Positions 54,095 to 62,459 of a stretch of 64,000 bases of DNA are shown here, one piece after another; the first letter of the stretch is position 1, and each line of letters starts with the position of its first letter. Source of the DNA: Burkholderia thailandensis E264 (GTDB lineage Bacteria; Pseudomonadota; Gammaproteobacteria; Burkholderiales; Burkholderiaceae); contig NC_007651.1 in NCBI RefSeq assembly GCF_000012365.1, forward strand, positions 2,170,001 to 2,234,000, in the 5' to 3' direction. The position numbers were made by a program, and so were the translations under genes. Below the pieces are notes generated by a model. That model ran no database searches, had not been told where the DNA came from, and was given only the letters and a program-made list of their open reading frames with translations.

Positions 54095-54919
54095 ATGACG
54101 ATGAATCTCGATCATCAGGTGCTGGAAAATCGAAAGCGGGTGCTGAAGATGCTGCACGGCGTCGACGGCGGGCATTTTGGCGGCGCGATGAGCGTGCTCG
54201 ACACGCTCGTCGTGCTGTATCACCGCGTGCTGCGGCGCGATGCCGGGCGCAGGGCCGAGGGGCGCGGCGATCGGCTGATCCTCTCGAAGGGGCATGCGTC
54301 GGTCGCGCTGTACGCGGTGCTCGCGTCGATCGGCGAGCTGCCGGAGGCGGAGCTCGCCACATACGGCAAGGGCGGCGGGCGTCTGCCGTGCCATCCCGAC
54401 ATGACGCTGCTCGACGCGGTCGATTTCTCGACGGGCTCGCTTGGACAGGGGCTGTCCGTCGGGCTCGGAATGGCTTTCGCGTTGCGCGGCACCGGCGCGC
54501 GCGTGTGGGTCGTGCTCGGCGACGGCGAATGCCAGGAAGGCCAGGTGTGGGAGGCGGCTCAGTTCGCGTCGCGCTACGGCGTCGACAACCTGCATGCGAT
54601 CGTCGATCTGAACGGCTTTCAGGAGATGGGCTGGCGCGGCGTCGACGGCGTCCAGCCCGATCCGCTGCCCGACGCGGCGCGCAAATGGGAGGCGTTCGGC
54701 TGGCACGTGCGCGAAGTGGCGGGGCACGACCTCGCGCAACTCGAGGCCGCGATGCACGGGATGACCGCGCGGCGGGGACGGCCGAGCGTGCTCCTCGCGA
54801 CGACCGTGAAGGGGCGCGGCATTCCCGCGTTCGAATGCGATCCCGGGCTGTCGCATTGCACGTCGCTCACCGACGATCAGTTCAGGCACGCGGTGGCCGT
54901 CGCGGAGGGCGTGGCATGA
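54095..54919 (+). CDS. transketolase, N-terminal (thiamine-diphosphate-binding) subunit
   Basis: 274-residue half-transketolase. It has ILSKGHASVALYAVLAS, the GSLGQGLSVGLGMA block and the thiamine-diphosphate motif from LGDGECQEGQVWEAAQF to AIVDLNGFQEMGW. Split transketolases in biosynthetic clusters usually move a two-carbon ketol unit onto a pathway-specific aldehyde. The partner follows immediately with ATGA overlap. ATG 54095 is preceded by GAACAGGA; an alternative ATG lies 6 bases on. Confidence 0.9.
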   Translation: MTMNLDHQVLENRKRVLKMLHGVDGGHFGGAMSVLDTLVVLYHRVLRRDAGRRAEGRGDRLILSKGHASVALYAVLASIGELPEAELATYGKGGGRLPCHPDMTLLDAVDFSTGSLGQGLSVGLGMAFALRGTGARVWVVLGDGECQEGQVWEAAQFASRYGVDNLHAIVDLNGFQEMGWRGVDGVQPDPLPDAARKWEAFGWHVREVAGHDLAQLEAAMHGMTARRGRPSVLLATTVKGRGIPAFECDPGLSHCTSLTDDQFRHAVAVAEGVA

Positions 54920-55824
54920 GGCCCGCCGCCCATTGCGTGCAGGCGCTCGTCGAACGCGCCGCGCATGATCGCCGGATCTGGGTGCTGGACGGCGATCTCG
55001 CCGATTCCTACGGCGCGGACCGTTTCGCGGCGACCCATCCGGACCGCTTCCTGATGGCGGGGATCGCCGAACAGTCGATGGTGTCGACGGCGGCGGGAAT
55101 GGCCGCGTGCGGGCTGCGGCCGTGGGTGTTCTCGTTCGCGGCGTTCCTGTGCTACCGCGCCTACGATCAGATTCGCGTCGGTCTCGCGCAGGCCGGCATG
55201 CCCGTCACGCTCGTCGGCTCGCACAGCGGCGGCTGCGGCGGCCCGAACGGCAAGAGTCATCTGGCGCTGAACGATATCGCGGTGATGGCGTCGCTGCCGA
55301 ACGTCGACGTCTGGGCGCCCGCGAGCGATCGCGATACGCGCTTCGTCGTCGATGCGGTGATGACGGCGGATCGGCCGGCCTACATCCGCTATCCGCGCGA
55401 GCCTTGGGGCGAGCTGCCCGGCGAGCCCGCCGAGTGCCGATGGATCGGCGGGCGGCGCCGGTTCGCGCTCGTGAGCTGCGGGCTGTTCTCGCACGTCGCA
55501 AACGACGCGGCCGGGATGTTGCGCGCACGCGGCATCGATGCGGGCGCGGTTCACGTGGCGCGGCTCGCGCCGTTTCCCGCCGACGCTTTTGCCGCGCTCG
55601 TGGACGGCGTCGACGGAATCTGGGTCGTCGACGATCACACGCGCTTCGGCGGCCTGGCCGACCTGCTGCGCGCGAACGGTCACGCGGTTCGCGAACCCGC
55701 GTTCAGCTGGCCCGCGAACTGGAGCGGCGACGTGGGGCCGGCGGCCGAACTGCTGCGGCGTCACGGCTTGTCCGCCGCCGACGTGGCCGGGCGGATCGCG
55801 GCCGAACTCGCGCGGGGGCGCTGA
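54916..55824 (+). CDS. transketolase, C-terminal (pyrimidine-binding) subunit
   Basis: 302-residue partner of the preceding gene. It has IWVLDGDLADSYGADRF, FLMAGIAEQSMVSTAAGMA with the conserved catalytic glutamate, GSHSGGCGGPNGKSHLA, and a C-terminal transketolase domain (IWVVDDHTRFGGLADLL). Together the two halves make a complete enzyme. If the acceptor is aspartate semialdehyde, the product would cyclise to a C6 pyrroline leading to 4-hydroxy-5-hydroxymethylproline, the core of bulgecins. The acceptor is my inference. Confidence 0.9.
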   Translation: MRPAAHCVQALVERAAHDRRIWVLDGDLADSYGADRFAATHPDRFLMAGIAEQSMVSTAAGMAACGLRPWVFSFAAFLCYRAYDQIRVGLAQAGMPVTLVGSHSGGCGGPNGKSHLALNDIAVMASLPNVDVWAPASDRDTRFVVDAVMTADRPAYIRYPREPWGELPGEPAECRWIGGRRRFALVSCGLFSHVANDAAGMLRARGIDAGAVHVARLAPFPADAFAALVDGVDGIWVVDDHTRFGGLADLLRANGHAVREPAFSWPANWSGDVGPAAELLRRHGLSAADVAGRIAAELARGR

Positions 55825-55826
55825 CG

Positions 55827-56933
55827 ATGCCGGCCGATCTGCTCGTGACGGGGTCCGGCTCGCTTGCCGAGGCCGTGCTGTTCGATCTGATGTCGATGCC
55901 GGCGCTCGCGGCGCCGATGACGATCGTGCTGGCCGCGCGCAACGCGGACCGGCTCGCATGGCTCGCGCAGGCAGCGAATGCGCGTGCGTGCGCGCTCGGC
56001 ACGCATCACAGAGTCGCGTGCCGCGCGATCGACTGGGAGGCGCCCGACGAGCTCGCGCGGCTCCTCGACGATTGCGCGCCGAAGGTCGTGCTCCATGCGG
56101 CGTCGCTGCAATCGATGTGGGAGATCGCAAGCGGCAGCGATGCATGGGCCGCCGGGATTCGCGCGAGCGGCTACGGCGCGACGCTGCCGCTGCAGCTCGC
56201 ACTGGCGCTGCGCGTCGCGCGCGCGATCGGCGAGCGCGCGCCGGCGAGCCGCCTCGTCAACGCGTGCTATCCGGATGCCTCGAACGAGGTCCTCGCGCGG
56301 CTCGGCCACGACGTGACCTGCGGCATCGGCAACGTCGCGACGCTGGCCGCGACGTATGCCGCGCAACTGGGCGTCGATGCGCCGCGCCGGCTGCGGATGC
56401 TCGCGCATCATCGGCAGGTCGCCGCGGCCATTGCCGGGCAGGGCCGCCTGCATCCGCCGCGGGTGTGGATCGACGGCGCGGCGGATGTGCCGACCGACGT
56501 GCGGCTGCCGGCCGGCCCGTCGCTGAACCTCGTCACCGGGGCGACGGGCGCGCGGTTGATCGCCGCGCTGCTCGGTCGCATCGAGCAGTACGCGGGGCAC
56601 GCGCCCGGGCCGTCCGGTCTTTGCGGCGGCTATCCGGTGACGGTTTCCGGCGGCCGGCTCGAGTTGGACCTGCCGCCCGGTCTGACGCTGGAGGACGCGG
56701 TTGCGAGCAATCGCGAATGGGCGCGCGAGGAGGGCGTGTCGATCGACGCGCACGGAAACGTCCGGATCGCGTCGGGGCGGGCGGCGCGCGCGGCGGGCGG
56801 CGCGGGGAGCGAGGGGAGCGAGGGCGGTGCGCATGGAACCGCGCTGCCGCTGTCGTATCGCATCGACGAGATCGAGGACGTCGCTCGGTACATGATGCGC
56901 GTGAAGGCGGATCTGCAACGCCGCGCCGCGTGA
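55827..56933 (+). CDS. NAD(P)-binding dehydrogenase-like protein
   Basis: 368-residue protein with an N-terminal Rossmann motif (LLVTGSGSLAEAVLFDLMS) and VVLHAASLQSMWEIASG after the fourth strand. The rest resembles no family I can name with certainty; it is not an SbnB/ornithine-cyclodeaminase type. A Gly/Ser/Glu-rich linker (~residues 325-340) precedes the last 35 residues. It starts 2 bases after the transketolase stop. A likely role is reduction of the imine or ketone made by the transketolase. Confidence 0.65.
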   Translation: MPADLLVTGSGSLAEAVLFDLMSMPALAAPMTIVLAARNADRLAWLAQAANARACALGTHHRVACRAIDWEAPDELARLLDDCAPKVVLHAASLQSMWEIASGSDAWAAGIRASGYGATLPLQLALALRVARAIGERAPASRLVNACYPDASNEVLARLGHDVTCGIGNVATLAATYAAQLGVDAPRRLRMLAHHRQVAAAIAGQGRLHPPRVWIDGAADVPTDVRLPAGPSLNLVTGATGARLIAALLGRIEQYAGHAPGPSGLCGGYPVTVSGGRLELDLPPGLTLEDAVASNREWAREEGVSIDAHGNVRIASGRAARAAGGAGSEGSEGGAHGTALPLSYRIDEIEDVARYMMRVKADLQRRAA

Positions 56934-56984
56934 GCCGTCTTGCGCCGGCGGCCGCGTAACGGAAATCTGGAACAGGAAGGGAAG

Positions 56985-58112
56985 ATGGAATTGAATAAAC
57001 GTAGCGATGGTGTGGACCTGTTGCGCGGGATTGCGATCCTGCTCGTGTTGATCCTGCATTTTCACCTGACGTACCGGCTGCACGTTATGCCGTTCGACAT
57101 CCCGTGGCTGTCCGACGCGATCAAGGCGATCTCGCGCAACGGCAACTACGGCGTCACGATGTTCTTCGCGGTGTCGGGTTTCCTGATCACGTCGACTTCG
57201 GTCCGGCGCTTCGGCTCGCTCGGCGCGATCCGGCCCGCTACCTTCTACCGGTTCCGGGCGTCGCGAATCCTGCCGTGCCTCGTGCTCGTGCTCGCGGTGA
57301 TCGTCGCGCTCGGATCGCTCGGCATGCGCTCGTTCGTCAACAAGCCGGACACCGCGAGCGTGCTCGTCTCGGTGCTGTCCGTGCTGACTTTCTGGCACAA
57401 CGTGCTGATGGCCAAGGTCGGCTACTTCAACTACAGCATGAACATCCTCTGGTCACTGTCGGTCGAGGAGGTGTTCTATCTGTCGTTCCCGATTCTGTGC
57501 CTGCTGCTCAAGCGCCGCCGCTACATCCTGCTGTTCCTGTGCGTGCCGATCCTCGTCGCGCCGATCTACCGGAGTCTGCACGCGGACGACGAAATCGTCG
57601 CGCTGTACGGCTACCTGTCGTGCTTCGACGCGATCGCGATGGGCTCGTGCGCGGCGCTGCTGCCCGCGCGCGCGATGTCGCGCGGCCGCAGCCGCGCGAT
57701 CTGGTGGCTCGCCGGCGTCGCGATCGCCGTGACGTATCTGTCCGGCCCGATCATGCAGCACGTCGTGTGGGGCGTGTCGGTCGTCGCGCTTTCCACCGCG
57801 GCGCTGCTGTACGGCTTCAGGTGCGACGCGCCGAGCGAGGTAGCGGCGCCGTCGTTCGTTTCCCGTTTCATCGGCTGGTTCGGGCAGCGCAGCTACGAGC
57901 TGTATCTGTTTCACATCGTCGTGCTCGGCGTCCTGCGCGAGTACGTCACGCGGGAGAACGTCGACATCGCCGCGAAGCCGCTGTGGCTCGTCTTCTATCT
58001 GTGCGTGTCGGCGCTCGTCGCGCAGCTTCTCTTCAAGTATTACTCGGAGCCGCTCAACGCCGCGTTCCGACGGGGGGCGATGCGCCCGTCGGCGGGCTAT
58101 CTGCAGAAGTGA
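56985..58112 (+). CDS. membrane acyltransferase, Acyl_transf_3 family
   Basis: 375-residue integral membrane O-acyltransferase with about 10 helices. The N-terminal DLLRGIAILLVLILHFHLTY carries the catalytic histidine, and FFAVSGFLITSTSVRRF and WSLSVEEVFYLSFPILCLL are the family's other signatures. These enzymes acylate sugars or peptides at the inner membrane. It may modify the glycosylated product or cell-envelope glycans for self-protection. The ATG at 56985 follows GGAAGGGAAG. Confidence 0.88.
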   Translation: MELNKRSDGVDLLRGIAILLVLILHFHLTYRLHVMPFDIPWLSDAIKAISRNGNYGVTMFFAVSGFLITSTSVRRFGSLGAIRPATFYRFRASRILPCLVLVLAVIVALGSLGMRSFVNKPDTASVLVSVLSVLTFWHNVLMAKVGYFNYSMNILWSLSVEEVFYLSFPILCLLLKRRRYILLFLCVPILVAPIYRSLHADDEIVALYGYLSCFDAIAMGSCAALLPARAMSRGRSRAIWWLAGVAIAVTYLSGPIMQHVVWGVSVVALSTAALLYGFRCDAPSEVAAPSFVSRFIGWFGQRSYELYLFHIVVLGVLREYVTRENVDIAAKPLWLVFYLCVSALVAQLLFKYYSEPLNAAFRRGAMRPSAGYLQK

Positions 58113-58152
58113 TCCGTTTTCGGTCTTCACCTTGCCTCGGGAGTGTCGTCAG

Positions 58153-59247
58153 ATGCATCGCAATCAACTGAATTTCTCGGGTGGCCCCGGCGCGCTGCCG
58201 GATTCCGTGCTCGAACAGGTCCGGCAGGCGGTCGTGGAGCTGCCGGAAACCGGCTTGTCCGTGCTCGGCATGAGCCACCGCTCGAGCTGGTTCTCGAATC
58301 TGCTCGCGCAGGTGGAGGCGGACCTGCGCAGCTTGCTGAGCATTCCAGACGATTACTGCGTCGTGTTCCTGCAGGGCGGCAGCAGCCTGCAGTTCTCGAT
58401 GATCCCGATGAACTTCTCGCTGCCGGGCGCCGCCGCGCCCGAGTATGTGACGACGGGCTACTGGAGCCGCAAGGCGATCGGCGAGGCGTCGCGCGTCGCC
58501 GCGATGCGCGTGGTCTGGGACGGCGCGGCGGGCGGCTACCGGACGCTGCCGTCGCTTGCCGAGCTCGATTGGGACGCGCGCGCGTCGTTTCGTCACTACG
58601 TGTCCAACGAAACCGTCGAAGGACTTCAGTTTCCGGAAGCGGCGGAGCTGCCCGGCAGCCCGCTGATCGCGGACATGTCGTCGGACTTCATGTCGAGGCC
58701 GTTTCGCGTGAGCGCATATGGAATGGTCTATGCGCATGCGCAGAAGAATCTCGGGCCGGCCGGCGTGACGGTCGCGATCATCCGGCGCGCGCTGCTCGAG
58801 CGCGTTCCCGACACGCTGCCGCCGATGCTCGATTTCCGCACGCATGTCGAGCATCGTTCGAACTACAACACGCCGCCCGTATTCGCGATCTACGTGATGG
58901 CGCTCGTGCTGCGCTGGATTCGGGACGAAATCGGCGGCGTGCGCGCGATGCGCGACATCAATGCCCGCAAGGCCGCCGCGCTCTACGCGACGCTCGACGC
59001 GCTGAGCGAAGTGATCGACTGCCATGCGCAGTGCGCGGCGCGCTCGACGATGAACGTCGCGTTCCGCTTCAGGCAGGCGCGGCTCGATACGCTTTTCAAG
59101 GAGAAAGCCGCCGAGGCGGGCTTCTGCGGCCTGAGCGGCCATCGCTCGATCGGCGGCGTTCGCGCGTCGCTGTACAACGCTGTCTCGGAGCAGGCGGTAA
59201 GCCGGCTGAGCGCGTTCCTGAAGGACTTCGCGATCCGCTACGCGTGA
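58153..59247 (+). CDS. phosphoserine aminotransferase-like protein (SerC)
   Basis: 364-residue PLP aminotransferase of the SerC family: N-terminal NFSGGPGALPDSVLEQV, the FLQGGSSLQFSMIPMN block, the PLP lysine Lys198 in YAHAQKNLGPAGV, and the phosphate-binding end (HRSIGGVRASLYNA). It should make O-phospho-L-serine from 3-phosphohydroxypyruvate. Within this cluster it probably dedicates phosphoserine to the SbnA-like enzyme downstream, for 2,3-diaminopropionate. The housekeeping serC is presumably elsewhere in the genome. Confidence 0.9.
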   Translation: MHRNQLNFSGGPGALPDSVLEQVRQAVVELPETGLSVLGMSHRSSWFSNLLAQVEADLRSLLSIPDDYCVVFLQGGSSLQFSMIPMNFSLPGAAAPEYVTTGYWSRKAIGEASRVAAMRVVWDGAAGGYRTLPSLAELDWDARASFRHYVSNETVEGLQFPEAAELPGSPLIADMSSDFMSRPFRVSAYGMVYAHAQKNLGPAGVTVAIIRRALLERVPDTLPPMLDFRTHVEHRSNYNTPPVFAIYVMALVLRWIRDEIGGVRAMRDINARKAAALYATLDALSEVIDCHAQCAARSTMNVAFRFRQARLDTLFKEKAAEAGFCGLSGHRSIGGVRASLYNAVSEQAVSRLSAFLKDFAIRYA

Positions 59248-59326
59248 TGCGCGGGCGGGGCGCCCGCGCGTCGTGGCACGCGGCGCTTCGACGACGTCGA
59301 CTCAACCCGAAAGAAGGAGATTGACC

Positions 59327-60145
59327 ATGCTTTCCATCATCGTGACGTGGCGAAACCGCAACGAGCTGGCCGGTGCGTTGCCGGGGCTCGTCGAGACCGC
59401 GGGCCGGTTGAACGGCGAAGTCGTGATCGTGAACTTCGGCGGCGACCCGGATAGCCTTGCCCGCCAGCTCGATGGCTTCGAGGATGCGGTCCAGGTCGTC
59501 GAGCTGCGCGGCCAGCGCTATTTCCACAAGACGAAGGCGCAGAACCTCGGCGCGCACGCGGCCCGTCACGACATGCTGTTCTTTTGCGACTGCGACATCA
59601 TCGTCGAGCCGGACGCGATCGTATCGCTTGTGCGCAAGCTCGACGCGACGCCCGGCGCGTTCGCAACGCTCAAGGGGGTGCGCGAGACCGAGCGGAACGC
59701 GCGGCAGGCGAAGAACGTCGTGCGCTTCGGCTATCGGCTGGACGTGAAGATCCGCAACGGCCGGGAGCTCGCGATCGTCGACAACGAGGAGGACGCGCAG
59801 GACGGCACGCGCCAGGCGCCCGGGCTCCTCTTCGTGAGGAAGCGCGATTTCCTGGCGGTGAACGGCTATAACGGGCGTCTGCACGGTTGGGGCTGGGAGG
59901 ATCAGGACATGATCTCGCGGCTGACCTTGGGCGCCGGTCTCGTGCGGCACGTCGACGGCCACGCGCTGCACATCTCGCACGACGATCACGCACGCGTGTC
60001 GCAGTATCCGATGGAAAACCGCTGGGAAAGCCGCGACAGGATGTTCCGGCAGGCGCTCGCGTATTACGACGACGACGATTTCCTCGGGACGTACGCCGAG
60101 GACGTCGAGCATTTCGCGGCGGAGGCGGGCGTCGCCTGCTCGTGA
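59327..60145 (+). CDS. family 2-like glycosyltransferase
   Basis: 272-residue GT-A glycosyltransferase. The start SIIVTWRNRNEL, the metal-binding DxD in LFFCDCDIIVEPDAI and the late HGWGWEDQDMISRL (Glyco_transf_7C-like acceptor motif) are clear. It has no membrane helix, so it acts on a soluble acceptor. It is the only sugar-transfer gene in the visible cluster and would suit addition of N-acetylglucosamine to a hydroxyproline-type core. Donor and acceptor are inferred. Confidence 0.85.
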   Translation: MLSIIVTWRNRNELAGALPGLVETAGRLNGEVVIVNFGGDPDSLARQLDGFEDAVQVVELRGQRYFHKTKAQNLGAHAARHDMLFFCDCDIIVEPDAIVSLVRKLDATPGAFATLKGVRETERNARQAKNVVRFGYRLDVKIRNGRELAIVDNEEDAQDGTRQAPGLLFVRKRDFLAVNGYNGRLHGWGWEDQDMISRLTLGAGLVRHVDGHALHISHDDHARVSQYPMENRWESRDRMFRQALAYYDDDDFLGTYAEDVEHFAAEAGVACS

Positions 60146-60276
60146 GCGGCGCGCGCCGGGCCGCGGCGAAGCCGCGCGGCCGACTCGATCCGGCGCAGGC
60201 CCGGACGGCGAGCGGGACCGCCGCCGTCGCGTCAAGGCCATCGCGCCGCATGTGCTCAGAACCGGGGACCGGGACA

Positions 60277-61242
60277 ATGAACGCAACGTTCGAACCATCC
60301 GCCTTGGGCAAGTCCGCCGGCGCGTCGTCGGGCCGGATGGGCCATCTCGACTGGCTCGAGGCCGAGTCGATCCACATCCTGCGCGAGCTCGTCGCGGAAT
60401 GCAGCAAGCCGGCGCTGCTGTTCTCGGGCGGCAAGGATTCGGTCGTCGTGCTGCATCTCGCGCTGAAGGCGTTCGGGCTCGGCGCGAACCGCAAGACCAC
60501 GCTGCCGTTTCCGCTCGTGCATATCGACACGGGCCACAACTACGACGAGGTGATCGACTTTCGGGACCGCCGCGCGAAGGAGATCGGCGCGCAGCTGGTG
60601 GTGGGCCACGTCGAGGATTCGATTGCGCGCGGCACGGTGGTGCTGCGCCGCGAGACGGATTCGCGCAACGCCGCGCAGGCGGTCACGCTGCTCGAGACGA
60701 TCGAGCGGCACGGCTACACGGCGATGATCGGCGGCGCGCGGCGCGACGAGGAGAAGGCGCGCGCGAAGGAGCGGATTTTCTCGTTTCGGGACGAATTCGG
60801 CCAGTGGGACCCGAAGGCGCAGCGCCCGGAGCTGTGGAGCCTGTACAACGCGCGGCTGCACCGGGGCGAGCACCTGCGCGTGTTCCCGATCTCGAACTGG
60901 ACGGAGCTCGACGTGTGGCAGTACATCGCGCGCGAGCGGCTGGAGCTGCCGTCGATCTACTACGCGCACCGCCGGGAGATCGTGCGGCGCAACGGGCTGC
61001 TCGTGCCGGTGACGCCGCTCACGCCGATGCGCGAGGGCGAGACGAGCGAGCAGGCGCTGGTGCGGTTCCGCACGGTGGGCGACATCTCGTGCACGTGCCC
61101 GGTCGAGAGCGACGCCGACGACGTGGAGAAGATCATCGCGGAGACGGCGGTGACGGAGATCACGGAGCGCGGGGCGACGCGGATGGACGACCAGGCGTCG
61201 GAGGCCGCGATGGAGCAGCGCAAGAAGCAGGGCTATTTCTGA
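60277..61242 (+). CDS. cysD: sulfate adenylyltransferase subunit 2 (CysD)
   Basis: 321-residue ATP-sulfurylase small subunit that makes APS from ATP and sulfate. The PP-loop is [38 protein letters not shown] and [17 protein letters not shown] follow, and the protein ends in the usual KKQGYF. It looks intact and very like a housekeeping CysD. Normally it needs GTPase partner CysN, but the next gene keeps only the first ~65 residues of CysN. It could pair with a CysN encoded elsewhere. It supports PAPS supply with the APS kinase at the left end of the run. Confidence 0.93.
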   Translation: MNATFEPSALGKSAGASSGRMGHLDWLEAESIHILRELVAECSKPALLFSGGKDSVVVLHLALKAFGLGANRKTTLPFPLVHIDTGHNYDEVIDFRDRRAKEIGAQLVVGHVEDSIARGTVVLRRETDSRNAAQAVTLLETIERHGYTAMIGGARRDEEKARAKERIFSFRDEFGQWDPKAQRPELWSLYNARLHRGEHLRVFPISNWTELDVWQYIARERLELPSIYYAHRREIVRRNGLLVPVTPLTPMREGETSEQALVRFRTVGDISCTCPVESDADDVEKIIAETAVTEITERGATRMDDQASEAAMEQRKKQGYF

Positions 61243-61264
61243 CGCACGCGAGGACATATCCATC

Positions 61265-62455
61265 ATGAGCATCATCGAGAACAACGAAGACCTCGGCGTA
61301 CTGCGGTTCATCACGGCGGGCAGCGTGGACGACGGCAAGAGCACGCTGATCGGGCGGCTGCTGTACGACAGCAAGGCGGTGCTGTCCGATCAGCTTTCCG
61401 CGCTGTCGCGCGCGAAGAACAAGCGCACGGTCGGCGACGAGCTCGACCTCGCGCGAGAGCCCGATTCGAGCGCTCGCGCGGGATCGGCGAGCCGACCGCC
61501 GCGCGACGCCGGCGGCGACGCCGAGCGAAACGGCGGCCGCCCGTTCGCGAAGCTTGAAAGGCCACTGCCGGGCAGGGCGCACGCGCCGGCCAGGCGCCTT
61601 TTCTCGGTCGGCAACGCGCCGGCCACGTTCGGCGAACTGGTCCAGGGACGCGAGCCGTCCTCCGGAAACGATTTTCTGATCACGCTTCCGATCACGTTGA
61701 CGTCGACCGCCCGATTCTGCCGGTTCCGCCATTCCGATCGCCTGTATGTCTTTCCGGCGAGCAAGAAGAAGTCGCTGAAGGCGGCCACGCTCTTTCTCGA
61801 GCGGTTCGGCATCCGCACGGGCGGCGTCCTGCAGATCTGCAGCGACGTGTCCGAGGGCAAGGGGCTCGCGAGCTCGTCCTCCGACATCGTCGCGACGCTG
61901 CGCGCGCTCGCCGCGTGTTTCGACATCCCGCTTTCTCCCGCCGGCATGTGCGCGATCATCCGCGAGATCGAGCCGACCGACGGCGTGATGTTCGACGAAT
62001 CGGTCGCGTTCTTCCATCGCAGGGTCGAGCTCGGCAAGGTGATGGGCAGGCTGCCGAAAATCTGCATCCTCGCGATCGACGAGGGCGGCATGATCGACAC
62101 CGTCGAGTACAACTGCCATCGCTTCGAATTCTCCCGCGAGGAAGCGGACCAGTATGCGGCGCTCCTCGCCGACGTCGACGCGGCGATCTCGCGCAGCGAC
62201 CTGCGGCAGATCGGGCGCGCCGCGACGCTCAGCACGCAAATGCACCAGAAGCGCAACCCGAAGCGCACGCTGCGGCAGCTCGAAGCGCTGATGCGCGAAG
62301 TCGGCGCGCACGGCATCGTCAACTGCCACAGCGGCACCTTCATCGGCCTGTGTTTCGATGCGTCGGCCCCTGACGCGCTCGACACGATCGCGCGCGCTGA
62401 GCGCACGCTGCGCGCCGCGCTTGGCCAACCCATCTCGCGATTCTTCACCAGGTGA
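61265..62455 (+). CDS. truncated CysN N-terminus fused to PduX-like GHMP kinase
   Basis: 396-residue chimera. Residues 1-~65 are the CysN start ([35 protein letters not shown]), then homology ends abruptly before the rest of the GTPase. Residues ~66-112 are an Arg/Ala/Gly-rich linker. From ~113 ([16 protein letters not shown]) it is a GHMP kinase of the PduX L-threonine kinase type, with the ATP motif [20 protein letters not shown] and a late [11 protein letters not shown]. The kinase probably makes O-phosphoserine or O-phosphothreonine for the next enzyme. The CysN piece lacks switch regions and cannot be a working sulfurylase GTPase. A separate start for the kinase is not evident. Confidence 0.85.
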   Translation: MSIIENNEDLGVLRFITAGSVDDGKSTLIGRLLYDSKAVLSDQLSALSRAKNKRTVGDELDLAREPDSSARAGSASRPPRDAGGDAERNGGRPFAKLERPLPGRAHAPARRLFSVGNAPATFGELVQGREPSSGNDFLITLPITLTSTARFCRFRHSDRLYVFPASKKKSLKAATLFLERFGIRTGGVLQICSDVSEGKGLASSSSDIVATLRALAACFDIPLSPAGMCAIIREIEPTDGVMFDESVAFFHRRVELGKVMGRLPKICILAIDEGGMIDTVEYNCHRFEFSREEADQYAALLADVDAAISRSDLRQIGRAATLSTQMHQKRNPKRTLRQLEALMREVGAHGIVNCHSGTFIGLCFDASAPDALDTIARAERTLRAALGQPISRFFTR

Positions 62456-62459
62456 GCTC

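Noticed and set aside
61265..61460. functional CysN
   Set aside because: Only the P-loop end is present; the switch regions and the rest of the GTPase are missing.
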